Shown: positions 47,970 through 57,556 of the stretch, piece after piece | How positions within the stretch are numbered: position 1 is the first letter of the stretch | How the letters are laid out: each line of letters opens with the position of its first letter | Notes under the pieces: generated by a model | What the model was told of the DNA's origin: nothing | Databases searched by the model: none | What the model saw: the letters and a program-made list of their open reading frames with translations, nothing else | DNA from: Candidatus Peregrinibacteria bacterium | Lineage (GTDB): Bacteria; Patescibacteriota; Gracilibacteria; UBA1369; JACRIC01 | DNA: 64,000 nt | NCBI GenBank assembly: GCA_016188705.1 | Contig: JACPHH010000014.1 | Span: forward strand, 1 to 64,000 | Direction of reading: 5' to 3' | Position numbers and translations under genes: made by a program

Positions 47970-48383
47970 TTAATGTTTTTCGAGATCTGTTGTTAAGGCT
48001 GTTCCTGTTAAAACTTCACGCAGTTTTGTCCTTCTTTCTTTCAGTCCTCCATCTTCACCTAGACTATTTCCGTCAGCTCTGTAAACATTTAAGGCTGCTT
48101 CTAATAAGTCAGTATCCCCTGTCGCAAGTTTTTTCAATTTTGCAAGTGTTCCGCATTCTGCTTGAAGTTTTTGTACTATATCCGTCGTTGGCGGTATGCC
48201 TGTTGCCTCCTGTATCGCATGCAGCGCCGACAGCAAAGGTGTACTTGCAAATTTTGATCTTTCACGAGAATGGGCTGGAGGCACTTTTATTCCAGTTTCT
48301 CTAAATTCATCTGTTTCCAAAAGATCGCATAAATCAGGGTATTTTCTTATTTCTTGCGTGGATTCTCCACTAGTAGATGTCAT
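47970..48383 (-). CDS. Hypothetical protein downstream of the SAM-I riboswitch
   Basis: 137-aa ORF, ATG ~85 nt downstream of the riboswitch terminator. Confidence 0.6.
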   Translation of the reverse strand: MTSTSGESTQEIRKYPDLCDLLETDEFRETGIKVPPAHSRERSKFASTPLLSALHAIQEATGIPPTTDIVQKLQAECGTLAKLKKLATGDTDLLEAALNVYRADGNSLGEDGGLKERRTKLREVLTGTALTTDLEKH

Positions 48384-48468
48384 GGTTTTGTGATTAAAAA
48401 GTAAAAAATTGCATAATGAAAATTTTATTATTGAGCTATGCGTTGAGCTTTGTTTTTTGTTATATAAT

Positions 48469-48494
48469 AAAAAAATCTTTCCAACGAGAAAGAT
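48469..48494 (-). terminator. Riboswitch expression-platform terminator
   Basis: ATCTTTC-tcgttg-GAAAGAT followed by a T tract. Confidence 0.9.
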
Positions 48495-48517
48495 AAATAT
48501 GGCTGCTCAGGCCGTAG

Positions 48518-48630
48518 GTTTCATCTTTCCCAATTGCTTGGGGCGGATTTAGCACCACTTCCTGATGGCCATCTAAGGAGAGGTTGCTGTGGTTTCATAG
48601 GGCCGAATCCCTCCACCACTCTGGATAAAC
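48518..48630 (-). ncRNA. SAM-I (S-box) riboswitch aptamer
   Basis: Minus strand GTTTATCCAGAGTGGTGGAGGGATTCGGCCCTATGAAACCACAGCAACC...GGAAGTGGTGCTAAATCCGCCCCAAGCAATTGGGAAAGATGAAAC: kink-turn, conserved core, P4 hairpin and P1 present. Confidence 0.93.
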
Positions 48631-48644
48631 TGAATTGTGATTTA

Positions 48645-48672
48645 ATTATATATATTCTTTTTTCTCTGTCAA
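48645..48672 (-). promoter_or_regulatory. Sigma70-type promoter for the SAM riboswitch
   Basis: Minus strand TTGACA-16 nt-TATAAT just upstream of the aptamer. Confidence 0.8.
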
Positions 48673-48789
48673 TTTTTTTTTAAAAAGGTTTTTGTGGCGT
48701 CGAGTATCATTGACTTTTTTTCGTGTTTGACTATACTTTTGGAGTATTCATGTACTTAATTTACTCTTAAATAGGAGGTATTTTTTTCT

Positions 48790-48996
48790 ATGTCAACACG
48801 AGTTTGGAAAAATGATAAAGAATCTACGGAACGTTTTTTTCAGCGTTTTAATGCTCAAGTTCAAAAGAGTCGCGTGGTTTTGGCAGCCAAGGATTCGATG
48901 CATTTTAAAAAAAAGTCGAATAAGCGGCGTACCCGGCAAGCCGCGAAAATGCGTGATTTTTATAGAACGGAACGAGAAAGAAAGAAGTTTTACTAA
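48790..48996 (+). CDS. Small basic protein, possibly ribosomal protein S21-like
   Basis: RFFQRFNAQVQKSRVVLAAKDSMHFKKKSNKRRTRQAAKMRDFYR; strong SD (aggaggt) upstream. Confidence 0.55.
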   Translation: MSTRVWKNDKESTERFFQRFNAQVQKSRVVLAAKDSMHFKKKSNKRRTRQAAKMRDFYRTERERKKFY

Positions 48997-49029
48997 TTGT
49001 CGATTGTTTTATATCGGCTTACAATTTTT

Positions 49030-50199
49030 ATGAGCCTTTTTTTTGACGCGGTTCAAGACAATGCATGCGTTTCAAAAGTTCTTCAGCATGCGTTTCGTGA
49101 ACTTTCGCTTTATCGTGGAGTTCCATTGTACTCTAGTAAAACACCATTTTCTTTTAAGAAAAGTGAGGTTGTTTGTGAAAAAGGCGTCGCTGATTGTCAA
49201 AAAGAAGTGGCTGTTTGTGAAAATGTTACAGTTGCTTTTGAAAAATCTGTAGACGCTTTTGATAAGATTTCGGTTGAAAAAAATGTTTTTTGGTTGGAAT
49301 GCGAGCTTCTTTTAGCCCATGTGCTCGAGCTTCGTCGTGAAGATATTTTCATGGCTCAAGAAAAAATTTTAGATTCAGAGCAGTTGGAACGTTTTTTTTA
49401 TTTTTTTCAGCGTCTCAAAGAAGGTGAACCGCTTGCTTATATTATTAATACAAAAGAATTTTATGGACTTTCTTTCTATGTTGACGATCGAGTGATGATT
49501 CCTCGGCCTGAAACCGAGATGCTGGTCGAAACGCTTAAGGAATTGCATGAAAATAGAAATGAACATTTGAATAGTGATATTTATTTAGAATCTGAATGTC
49601 GCTTAAAAAATTATGATTGTTTGAAAAGTAGTAATTATTTAAAGGATGATGTTTGTTTGAAAAATGATGTTCGTTTGAAACGCGATATAAAATTTGTGGA
49701 TATTGGCACGGGATCTGGAAATTTGGCGATCGCGCTTGCTCATATTTTTAAAAACGCGCACGTTCTCGCTCTTGATGTCTCAAAAGACGCTCTTGATGTT
49801 GCATCCATGAATGTTCGGCGTTTTGGTCTTGAAAATCGCGTTTTACTTCGTCAAAATGATCTCCTTTCCGGATTTGCCGATGAAAATTTCGATGCCGTGG
49901 TGGCGAATTTGCCCTATATTGGCACTGAAAAGTACCATTTTGTTTCTGATCAGACGAAACGTTTTGAACCCCATCTCGCTTTATTCGGAGGATCAGATGG
50001 TTTAGAATGTTATCGTCGTCTTTTTTTACAAATAACCCAGATGAAAATTCGGCCGCGATATGTTCTCGGTGAAATAGGATTTTTGCAAGGAGAAGGACTG
50101 AGAACCGAAGCCGCGCGTTTTTTTCCGGAAATTTTTTGTGAAATACGACAAGATTTGGCTGGACTTGACCGAATGTTTGTACTGAAAATGTATCCATGA
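49030..50199 (+). CDS. prmC: Release factor glutamine methyltransferase
   Basis: FVDIGTGSGNLAIALA SAM motif; VVANLPYIG; YIINTKEFYGLSFYVDDRVMIPRPETEMLVE. Confidence 0.93.
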   Translation: MSLFFDAVQDNACVSKVLQHAFRELSLYRGVPLYSSKTPFSFKKSEVVCEKGVADCQKEVAVCENVTVAFEKSVDAFDKISVEKNVFWLECELLLAHVLELRREDIFMAQEKILDSEQLERFFYFFQRLKEGEPLAYIINTKEFYGLSFYVDDRVMIPRPETEMLVETLKELHENRNEHLNSDIYLESECRLKNYDCLKSSNYLKDDVCLKNDVRLKRDIKFVDIGTGSGNLAIALAHIFKNAHVLALDVSKDALDVASMNVRRFGLENRVLLRQNDLLSGFADENFDAVVANLPYIGTEKYHFVSDQTKRFEPHLALFGGSDGLECYRRLFLQITQMKIRPRYVLGEIGFLQGEGLRTEAARFFPEIFCEIRQDLAGLDRMFVLKMYP

Positions 50200-50351
50200 A
50201 TATGTATCGGAACCCTTGATACATATGATTAGTCAGTGTTTATATGAAATTTTTATGTGAACACTAGGAGCCTTAAGAAAAATATTTTTTACAGTATTTT
50301 TCAAAATTTGACTACAAAGGTTTTATTATTTTTATATTTGAAATACATTGA

Positions 50352-51428
50352 ATGAAAGATATATTGCAAAAAATTGAAGACGAATTTCGCGGCATAGAGC
50401 ACCGCATTACTGATCCGGAGATGTTTTCGCCGGCGAAACGTGATGAATATCGAAAGCTCATGCAGAGACGCGCTGAAATCGAGCCTCTTGTTATCCTTTA
50501 TCAACAGTTGAAGCAAACGGAAAAAGATATTCAAGACGCTGAAGATCTTTTGAAAAGTGAAAATGATTTAGAGCTTGTTTCTTTTGCGAAGAGCGAGCTT
50601 ACTCTTGGCAAAGAGCGGAAAGAAGGGCTGGTTAAGGATATTACAATTGCGTTGCTTCCTAAGGATCCGAATGATCAGAAAGATTGTATCGTTGAAATTC
50701 GCGCGGGAACCGGTGGCGAGGAGGCGGCTCTTTTTGCGAGCGAACTGGCGCGAGCGTATATGCGTTATGCGGAAAAAAATCGATTTCGAATTGAACTTAT
50801 AAGTACAAGCGAAGCGGAAAAAGGCGGCGTGAGAGAAATAATATTTTATGTTCGCGGTTCTGGAGCCTATGGACGCATGAAATACGAAAGCGGCGTGCAT
50901 CGAGTTCAGCGTATTCCTGTTACGGAAAGCCAAGGACGGCTTCATACGTCCACCATTACTTGCGCCATTTTACCCGAAATTGAGGAAATTGATCTTCAAA
51001 TTAAGGAGAGTGATATCAAACTCGATGTTTTTCGTTCAAGCGGACCTGGTGGGCAAAGTGTCAACACGACTGATTCAGCGGTTCGGCTGACGCATATTCC
51101 AACCGGCCTTGTTGTTATTTGCCAGGATGAAAAATCTCAGATGAAAAATCGTCAAAAAGCCATGTCGGTCATGCGTTCGCGTCTTTATGCCATGGAAGAG
51201 GAAAAGCGGCTTCGGGAACAAGGGGAGGCGCGTTTGGCTCAGATTGGAAGCGGAGATCGGTCTGAGAAAATTCGCACGTATAATTTTCCACAGGATCGAG
51301 TTACCGATCATCGAATAAAGGTAAGCTGGGGCAATATTTCAGGTATTATGAACGGTGAAATGGATGCGATTATTGAAAAACTCGCTTTGGAAGATCAGAC
51401 ACAAAGACTTGCTGAAGTTTTAATTTAA
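50352..51428 (+). CDS. prfA: Peptide chain release factor 1
   Basis: [33 protein letters not shown] motif; [15 protein letters not shown]. Confidence 0.96.
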   Translation: MKDILQKIEDEFRGIEHRITDPEMFSPAKRDEYRKLMQRRAEIEPLVILYQQLKQTEKDIQDAEDLLKSENDLELVSFAKSELTLGKERKEGLVKDITIALLPKDPNDQKDCIVEIRAGTGGEEAALFASELARAYMRYAEKNRFRIELISTSEAEKGGVREIIFYVRGSGAYGRMKYESGVHRVQRIPVTESQGRLHTSTITCAILPEIEEIDLQIKESDIKLDVFRSSGPGGQSVNTTDSAVRLTHIPTGLVVICQDEKSQMKNRQKAMSVMRSRLYAMEEEKRLREQGEARLAQIGSGDRSEKIRTYNFPQDRVTDHRIKVSWGNISGIMNGEMDAIIEKLALEDQTQRLAEVLI

Positions 51429-51429
51429 T

Positions 51430-51508
51430 TTTGGGCTTGTCGTTCAGCGTTTTCGCTCGAATTTTTGCATTTTCGTTTTTGAAATTGCGTTTTTCAGAGG
51501 TTCCTTAA
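51430..51508. repeat. Family A element, right arm only
   Basis: gttcagcgttttcgctcgaattttt...tgcgtttttcagaggttcctta. Confidence 0.75.
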
Positions 51509-53182
51509 TATATTTTTTTTAAATGGGAAGATGAAAGAAATTGATGACTTCATGTACTTTTTTTGTCGAGTGGAGGAGGAAGTTCGTGAATGCGTTTCAG
51601 TTTTTGTGATTTTTTTAATCATGTGGCTGCCGAGGCTTTTTTTGCGTTTGAGGGCTGATTTTGTTACGAGCGTTGCCGCGCAGAGGATACTTTCGACTTC
51701 GTGAATGAGCGGATGGGTTATGTTTAATGAATTTTTAATGCTCAATATGTTTTTTTCATGATTTTTTTGGATTTTTTTGAGCATTTTTAGCGCGTCCTTT
51801 AAACCTTGGCTGGTTCGGATAATTCCAACTTTTTCCCACATTAAATTTTGAATATTTTTTTTGGCGTTTTCGAGGTGTTTTTTTTGCGGAAAATTTAACT
51901 CTCTACATTGCGGTTTATTATAATGCGGCATTTTTTCCATTGATTGTTTTGATATTTTTCGTGAAATTTTAAGAATTTGTTCACTGAATACCAGCGCTTC
52001 GAGAAGCGAATTTGAGGCTAAACGATTGGCTCCATGGACTCCGGTGCATGCTACTTCGCCAAAGGCATAGAGATTTTTTACATTCGTTTCTCCGCGGAGA
52101 TTGACTTTGATTCCACCGCAAGAGTAATGGGCGGCAGGGGAAATGGGGATGAGATTTTTCGTTAGATCAACGCCGTATTTAAGCAATTTTTGATAAATTT
52201 GAGGAAAGCGAATTTTTGTTTGTTTTGCGTCTTTATGCGTAATGTCGAGGTAAACGGGTCCTTTTTTTTCTTCTTCAAAAATTGCACGCGCGACAATGTC
52301 TCTTGGCGCGAGTTCCGCCATTTCGTGATAACGATGCATAAATCGTTCTTTGCGAGCATTTTTTAAAAAAGCGCCTTCGCCGCGAACGGCTTCGGAAATA
52401 AGAAATTTCGGAGCTCCTTCAATATTGAGCGCCGTGGGGTGAAATTGTATGAATTCCATGTCTTGAAAATGACATCCGGCTTCAAATCCAAGTTTTATAC
52501 CATCACCGGTAGAAATTTCGGGATTCGTTGTGTATTTGTATATGCGTCCAAGACCTCCTGTCGCGAGAATCGTATTTTCCGCGTAGACGGTTTTAATGGC
52601 ATACGTCCTTATGTTTTTTTTGTGGGTTGATTGAGCGGTTTTCGAATATTTTTTGAGAATATGCGCTCCATGGCAGATTTTTTTCTTTCCTTTTTTTTGA
52701 GTGCTTGTGAGGAGTTTCATAGCTGTCGCGTGTTCCCAAATCGTGATATTGGGATGTTTTTTTGTTTTATTTACGAGAGTTTTTTCTATTTCTTTTCCAG
52801 TATAATCGCCAACAAAAGCAATTCTTCGTTCCGTGTGGCCGCCTTCACGCGTCAAAAGCAGTTCGCCATTACTCGAAGTGGCAAATGGCACGCCTTTTTC
52901 AATGAGTTTGTAAATGGCTTCTTTTGAATGATGAATCATGAATTCTGTGACTTTTTTGTTATTGTGAAAAGATCCCGCTATGAGCGTATCTTGCATGTGT
53001 TTTTTGGCATTGTCCGTTTGAGCGAGTACAGCCGCCACTCCGCCTTGAGCGTAATTTGTGCTTGTTTCAGCTGTTTCTTTTTTCGTTACAATAAGAACTT
53101 TGCCTTTTTCAGCAGCGTTGAGAGCGAAATTAAGGCCTGCGATTCCTGATCCTATAATGAGATAATTGATTTTCACGTTCAC
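51494..53182 (-). CDS. nadB: L-aspartate oxidase
   Basis: YLIIGSGIAGLNFALNAAEKGKVLIVTKK; STNYAQGGVAAVL; PAAHYSCGGIKVNLRGETNVKNLYAFGEVACTGVHGANRLASNSLLEALVF. Confidence 0.95.
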   Translation of the reverse strand: MNVKINYLIIGSGIAGLNFALNAAEKGKVLIVTKKETAETSTNYAQGGVAAVLAQTDNAKKHMQDTLIAGSFHNNKKVTEFMIHHSKEAIYKLIEKGVPFATSSNGELLLTREGGHTERRIAFVGDYTGKEIEKTLVNKTKKHPNITIWEHATAMKLLTSTQKKGKKKICHGAHILKKYSKTAQSTHKKNIRTYAIKTVYAENTILATGGLGRIYKYTTNPEISTGDGIKLGFEAGCHFQDMEFIQFHPTALNIEGAPKFLISEAVRGEGAFLKNARKERFMHRYHEMAELAPRDIVARAIFEEEKKGPVYLDITHKDAKQTKIRFPQIYQKLLKYGVDLTKNLIPISPAAHYSCGGIKVNLRGETNVKNLYAFGEVACTGVHGANRLASNSLLEALVFSEQILKISRKISKQSMEKMPHYNKPQCRELNFPQKKHLENAKKNIQNLMWEKVGIIRTSQGLKDALKMLKKIQKNHEKNILSIKNSLNITHPLIHEVESILCAATLVTKSALKRKKSLGSHMIKKITKTETHSRTSSSTRQKKYMKSSISFIFPFKKNILRNL

Positions 53183-53230
53183 ATTATACGCCTTTATGCC
53201 ATGTTTTTGGATATTATGAATTGTGCTTGT

Positions 53231-53304
53231 CCGCCGCTATTGTTTTTTATTCAGATAAAAGAGGGCGGGGACTCCATTTTCGCTACGCTTCGCTATGCGC
53301 TCAA
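53231..53304. repeat. Half copy of the 41918 hairpin element
   Basis: ttttttattcagataaaagagggcggggactccattttcgctacgcttcgctatgcgctcaa, matching 41904-41964. Confidence 0.88.
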
Positions 53305-53832
53305 GTTGTTATGTTTTGCCAAAGAGGAGAGCGTATTTAAACATTTTATTTCATCATGTTTTGTTTCATTTTTTAGAATAAGGTCAGCCGTTTTTATATA
53401 TGTGTTTTTTCTTTCGTTCCATACATTTTCCAGCTCATCGAGAAAATTTGTCGAGTGAATTGTTTTATGGGATTGAAGAGCAGGACGCGACGTGTCGTTT
53501 TTGAGCCGTTTTCGTATAATTTCGCATGAGCATTTTAATACAATTATCATGCCATTTTTTTTTAACATTTTTGCATTTGTTTCATCCATAAGCGTTCCTC
53601 CGCCGGTTGCTATAATGCATCCATCAGATTCAGCAATTCGTTTTGTGATTTTTTTTTCCAGTTTTCGAAAATAATTCCAGCCGTATTTTTTTACAATATC
53701 GGCGATTTTTTCATTCGCGTCCTTTTCGATTTCGTCATCCAAATCAATAAAAGTGGATTCAAGCTTTTTTGCAAGCAATCGTCCGAGCGTGGTTTTTCCC
53801 GTCCCTCTCATTCCCGTGAGAATAATGTTCAT
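53293..53832 (-). CDS. aroK: Shikimate kinase
   Basis: NIILTGMRGTGKTTLGRLLAKKLESTFIDLDDEIE; IIATGGGTLMD. Confidence 0.95.
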   Translation of the reverse strand: MNIILTGMRGTGKTTLGRLLAKKLESTFIDLDDEIEKDANEKIADIVKKYGWNYFRKLEKKITKRIAESDGCIIATGGGTLMDETNAKMLKKNGMIIVLKCSCEIIRKRLKNDTSRPALQSHKTIHSTNFLDELENVWNERKNTYIKTADLILKNETKHDEIKCLNTLSSLAKHNNLSA

Positions 53833-55130
53833 ATTTTTTCGTTAAGGCATTGTAACAAAGTCAATTGTACACCGATACTTTCCAAATCTTTCCAAAACAG
53901 TGGATAAGTTTTCGCAACACATTTTGGATTTTTGATCACCATGCCTGGAATTTTTGTCGCGGCTGCGGCAAAACACATTGCCATTCTGTGGTCTTTGTAC
54001 GTTTCGATTGTTGCTCCATGAAGATTATCTGGATTTCCATGAATAATGAGTCCATCAGAAGTTTTTTTTACGTGACAACCGATTTTTTCAAGTTCTTGAA
54101 AGAGAGCAAGCAGTCGATCTGTCTCCTTATATCGAAGATTTTTCAGTCCTTGTAAATGACTTTCGCCTTTTGCGAAGGCGCATACTATTGCCGTTGTCAT
54201 CGCGGCATCCGGCATGATATTGAGATCGATTTTTCCGAGATTTTTGAGTTTTTTCGGGCCACGAAACATGAGTGTATTTTTTTTATATTCGTACGTACAG
54301 CCCATTTTTTTTAAAATATTCAGAAATTGAAAGTCTCCTTGAGCGGAAAATGTAATATCACGCGCAATAATTTCGGCATTGTGAATCGCCGCAATGGCAA
54401 GAAAATAGCTCAGGGAAGACGCGTCGGCAGGTATGGCATATGTAGAGGCTTGATATGTTTGTTTGGGTTTAATTATAAAGGTCGCGCTGAGTATTTTTTT
54501 TATTTTTACGCCAAAATGATCCATGATATCGATTGTTGTATCAATATAGGATGCAGAAGTTATTTTTTCTGTTATTTGAATAGTCGTTTTTTTTTCAGCG
54601 TAAGGCGCAGCAATAAGAAGCGCTGAGATAAATTGGCTGCTTATATCGCCGCGAATGATTGTTTTTCCGCCAACTAATCCGCATCCGTCAATAATTATTG
54701 GAGGACAGCCATTTTCGCATTGCACATTGGCGCCAAGTTGATTGAGCGCGTCTACAAGATCTCCAATGGGACGTTTTAGCATCTGTTTATTTCCGGTAAT
54801 GACGGATTTGAAATGTGTCAAAGTGAGTACGCTTGTGAGAAATCGCACCGCGGTTCCGGCATTTTCCAAAGAGAGCGCTTTTTTCGCAGAAGTAAAATGT
54901 CCTTTTTTTCCTTTGATTATAAGATTATTTCCATGTTTGGTTATTTTTATGCCGAGATTTTTGAGCGCATGAATAGTTACCAAAGTGTCGTCTGAAATGA
55001 GTACGTTTTTTAAGATACTGGTGCCTTTGGCGAGCGCGGCGAGTATGAGAGCTCGATTGGTATAACTTTTAGAACTCGGGACACGTATGAAAAATTTTTT
55101 GAGTCGAGTTGGCTTGATGGAAATGGACAT
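53829..55130 (-). CDS. aroA: 3-phosphoshikimate 1-carboxyvinyltransferase
   Basis: VPSSKSYTNRALILAALAKGTS; LENAGTAVRFLTSVL; DISSQFISALLIAAP; KDHRMAMCFA; the first 14 aa of the ORF track translate repeat sequence. Confidence 0.95.
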   Translation of the reverse strand: MSISIKPTRLKKFFIRVPSSKSYTNRALILAALAKGTSILKNVLISDDTLVTIHALKNLGIKITKHGNNLIIKGKKGHFTSAKKALSLENAGTAVRFLTSVLTLTHFKSVITGNKQMLKRPIGDLVDALNQLGANVQCENGCPPIIIDGCGLVGGKTIIRGDISSQFISALLIAAPYAEKKTTIQITEKITSASYIDTTIDIMDHFGVKIKKILSATFIIKPKQTYQASTYAIPADASSLSYFLAIAAIHNAEIIARDITFSAQGDFQFLNILKKMGCTYEYKKNTLMFRGPKKLKNLGKIDLNIMPDAAMTTAIVCAFAKGESHLQGLKNLRYKETDRLLALFQELEKIGCHVKKTSDGLIIHGNPDNLHGATIETYKDHRMAMCFAAAATKIPGMVIKNPKCVAKTYPLFWKDLESIGVQLTLLQCLNEKI

Positions 55131-55139
55131 GGTTTTTTT

Positions 55140-55320
55140 GTGCGGTGAAGAATTTGCAGCCAAAATTTGCAATTACAGTAGAAAAGATATTTTTTTTAAG
55201 GCTCCTTTAAAAGTTGGCGTGGTTTTGGTGAGTTGTCTCATGCAGTGGAACGTTGTTCAGCGTTTTCGTTCGAATTTTGCAATTTGCAGTAGCAAGCATA
55301 TTTATCAAGATTTTCTAAGG
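55140..55320. repeat. Degenerate family A palindromic element between aroB and aroA
   Basis: tttgcagccaaaatttgcaattacagtagaaaagata...gttcagcgttttcgttcgaattttgcaatttgcagtag. Confidence 0.65.
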
Positions 55321-56534
55321 CGAGTTTTTGTCTCGTGTTCATTTTTGAGAACGCTTTTAATATCTTCATTTTTAATGTCGGTTACTATTTCCGCATGGCC
55401 TATTTTTTTTACTATGATCCAATTTTTTTTACCGTTGTGAAATTTTTTATCATGATGAAGTGTTTTCATAAGAGCGTTTTTATCGATTTTTTTTGGCAGA
55501 GATGTATCGATTTCAAAGGTTTCTAAAAGGCGTTGGATTTTTTCCGAGTCAATTTTTTCCATCCATTTTTTTTTCACGGCGATTTTGTTGATAAGAATGA
55601 TTCCTTTGGCTACGCAAATGCCGTGAAGGAGACGATAATTCGTGACTTGCTCAATGGCATGACCGAGTGTGTGTCCGTAATTTAACAGCATGCGAATATT
55701 ATTTTCTTTTTCGTCTTTTTCTATAACGCGAGCCTTAATTTTGCAAGACTGAATAATTATTTTATTCATTATTTCGTTTTTTATTTTATTTTCATCATTT
55801 TTTTCTGAATTTTTTGAACGAAGAATAGTGTTAATGTTTTTTTCATGATTTTTTGTGTTCGCCATTAAATGATTATTATTTTTCGCATTTTTCGCGTTGA
55901 AAATAGCATGAGCGTTTTTTTCTAAATAATCAAAAAGCTCGGCATCGCGGATAATGGCGTGTTTTATGACTTCCACCACACCGTTTTGTATGTGTTTTCG
56001 GGGCAAGGTTTGTAGAAAAAACGTGTCAATATAGACTTTTTTCGGTTGATGGAAGGTTCCAATCATATTTTTCGCCAAACTGTTATTCACGCCGGTTTTT
56101 CCACCGATTGAGGAATCGACCATTGCGAGAAGCGTCGTAGGAATTTGAATGTATGGAATTCCCCTCATAAAAATAGAAGCTACGAATCCGGCTATATCGC
56201 CAATAACTCCACCTCCTAATGCCACAATCATCGAAGATCGATCGCAGCTTTTTTTTGTCATTTTATTGATGATTTTTTCAATTGATTGGAGATTTTTTGA
56301 TGTTTCACCTGATTTTAGCGCGATAATGCTGGTTTTTAGACCATGTTTTTTACATTTTTTTAAAATTTTTTTTCCATGAAGTTTTTTTACCGTATGATCC
56401 GTGATGATGATATATTTGCTCGCTGGAAAATGTTTTTTGAGTTCATCCGCTATACTGTTCATCATATTCGTTCCAATGACGATGGAATACGAATGATCGA
56501 TTTTTTTTTGGAGTGATATAATATGTTTTATCAT
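55305..56534 (-). CDS. aroB: 3-dehydroquinate synthase with Asn/Lys-rich insertion
   Basis: VALGGGVIGDIAGFVASIFMRGIPYIQIPTTLLAMVDSSIGGKTGVNN; LLNYGHTLGHAIE. Confidence 0.95.
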   Translation of the reverse strand: MIKHIISLQKKIDHSYSIVIGTNMMNSIADELKKHFPASKYIIITDHTVKKLHGKKILKKCKKHGLKTSIIALKSGETSKNLQSIEKIINKMTKKSCDRSSMIVALGGGVIGDIAGFVASIFMRGIPYIQIPTTLLAMVDSSIGGKTGVNNSLAKNMIGTFHQPKKVYIDTFFLQTLPRKHIQNGVVEVIKHAIIRDAELFDYLEKNAHAIFNAKNAKNNNHLMANTKNHEKNINTILRSKNSEKNDENKIKNEIMNKIIIQSCKIKARVIEKDEKENNIRMLLNYGHTLGHAIEQVTNYRLLHGICVAKGIILINKIAVKKKWMEKIDSEKIQRLLETFEIDTSLPKKIDKNALMKTLHHDKKFHNGKKNWIIVKKIGHAEIVTDIKNEDIKSVLKNEHETKTRLRKS

Positions 56535-57556
56535 GATTTTATGGTGAATTTTCGTCTTACCGCAGGGGCGATGACGGCTATTTCTTTGACGAGCTGTTCA
56601 AATGTATCGGTCGTTATGGATTGATCTCCGTCGCAAAGCGCTTCATCGGGTTGCGGATGAACTTCGATAATGAGTCCGTCGGCGCCGGCTGCAATAGCGG
56701 CACGCGCCATTGGAGGCACGAGCGTCCTTTTTCCCGTTGCATGGCTTGGATCCGCTATAATCGGAAGATGACTCAGCTCTTTTATGAGAGGAATGGAATT
56801 GAGACCAAAAGTGTTTCTTGTTTCTTGCTCGAAAGTGCGGATACCACGTTCGCAAAGCATAATTTCAAGGTTTCCTTTTGCCATAATACGTTCAGCGGCA
56901 AGGAGTAGTTCCGTTACCGTGGAAGAAAGTCCGCGTTTTAAAAGTATGGGTTTTTTTACGGATCCAACTTCATTAAGGAGTGTGAAATTTTGCATATTTC
57001 GAGCTCCGATTTGAATAATATCCGCATATTCCATAATAAGATCGATGTCGCGAATATCCATGAGTTCCGTAATGACGGCAAGTCCATGGCGGTCCGCGGC
57101 AGCCCGAAGGATTTTTAGGCCATCTTTGCCTAATCCTTCAAAAGAGTAAGGTCCTGTGCGCGGTTTGAATGCTCCTCCTCGAAGAATTTTCGCGCCGGAT
57201 TTTTTTATCGAACTTGCTGTTTTTTCCACTTGATCCTCATTTTCTACGGCGCAGGGACCTGCCATGATTGCAATTTCTTCGCTTCCTATTCGAACACCGT
57301 TTACTTCAATAACCGTGTTTTCGTATTTGGTTTCGCGGCTCGCGAGTTTGTAAGGTTTGAGAATAGGATGAACGTCGCTCACTCCTGGAAGCGAACGCAG
57401 GTGGTGAATGTCGAGAATCCGTTCATCACCGATGACCGCGATAACGGTTCGTTCCGTTCCGATGAGTGGCACTGGTTTTAAACCTTGGGTAATCATTTCC
57501 TGTATAACATGATCGATGAGCTTCTGTTCAGCCTGTCGACGCATAACGATAATCAT
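56531..57556 (-). CDS. aroF: 3-deoxy-7-phosphoheptulonate synthase (type I-beta, N-terminal ferredoxin-like domain)
   Basis: IAIMAGPCAVENEDQVEKTA; ILRGGAFKPRTGPYSFEGLG; PIIADPSHATGKR. Confidence 0.95.
   Translation of the reverse strand: MIIVMRRQAEQKLIDHVIQEMITQGLKPVPLIGTERTVIAVIGDERILDIHHLRSLPGVSDVHPILKPYKLASRETKYENTVIEVNGVRIGSEEIAIMAGPCAVENEDQVEKTASSIKKSGAKILRGGAFKPRTGPYSFEGLGKDGLKILRAAADRHGLAVITELMDIRDIDLIMEYADIIQIGARNMQNFTLLNEVGSVKKPILLKRGLSSTVTELLLAAERIMAKGNLEIMLCERGIRTFEQETRNTFGLNSIPLIKELSHLPIIADPSHATGKRTLVPPMARAAIAAGADGLIIEVHPQPDEALCDGDQSITTDTFEQLVKEIAVIAPAVRRKFTIKS

Noticed and set aside
55131-55172. N-terminal extension of AroA (MQILAANSSPHKKT)
   Set aside because: Encoded by repeat-like DNA; MSISIKPTRLKK is the credible start.
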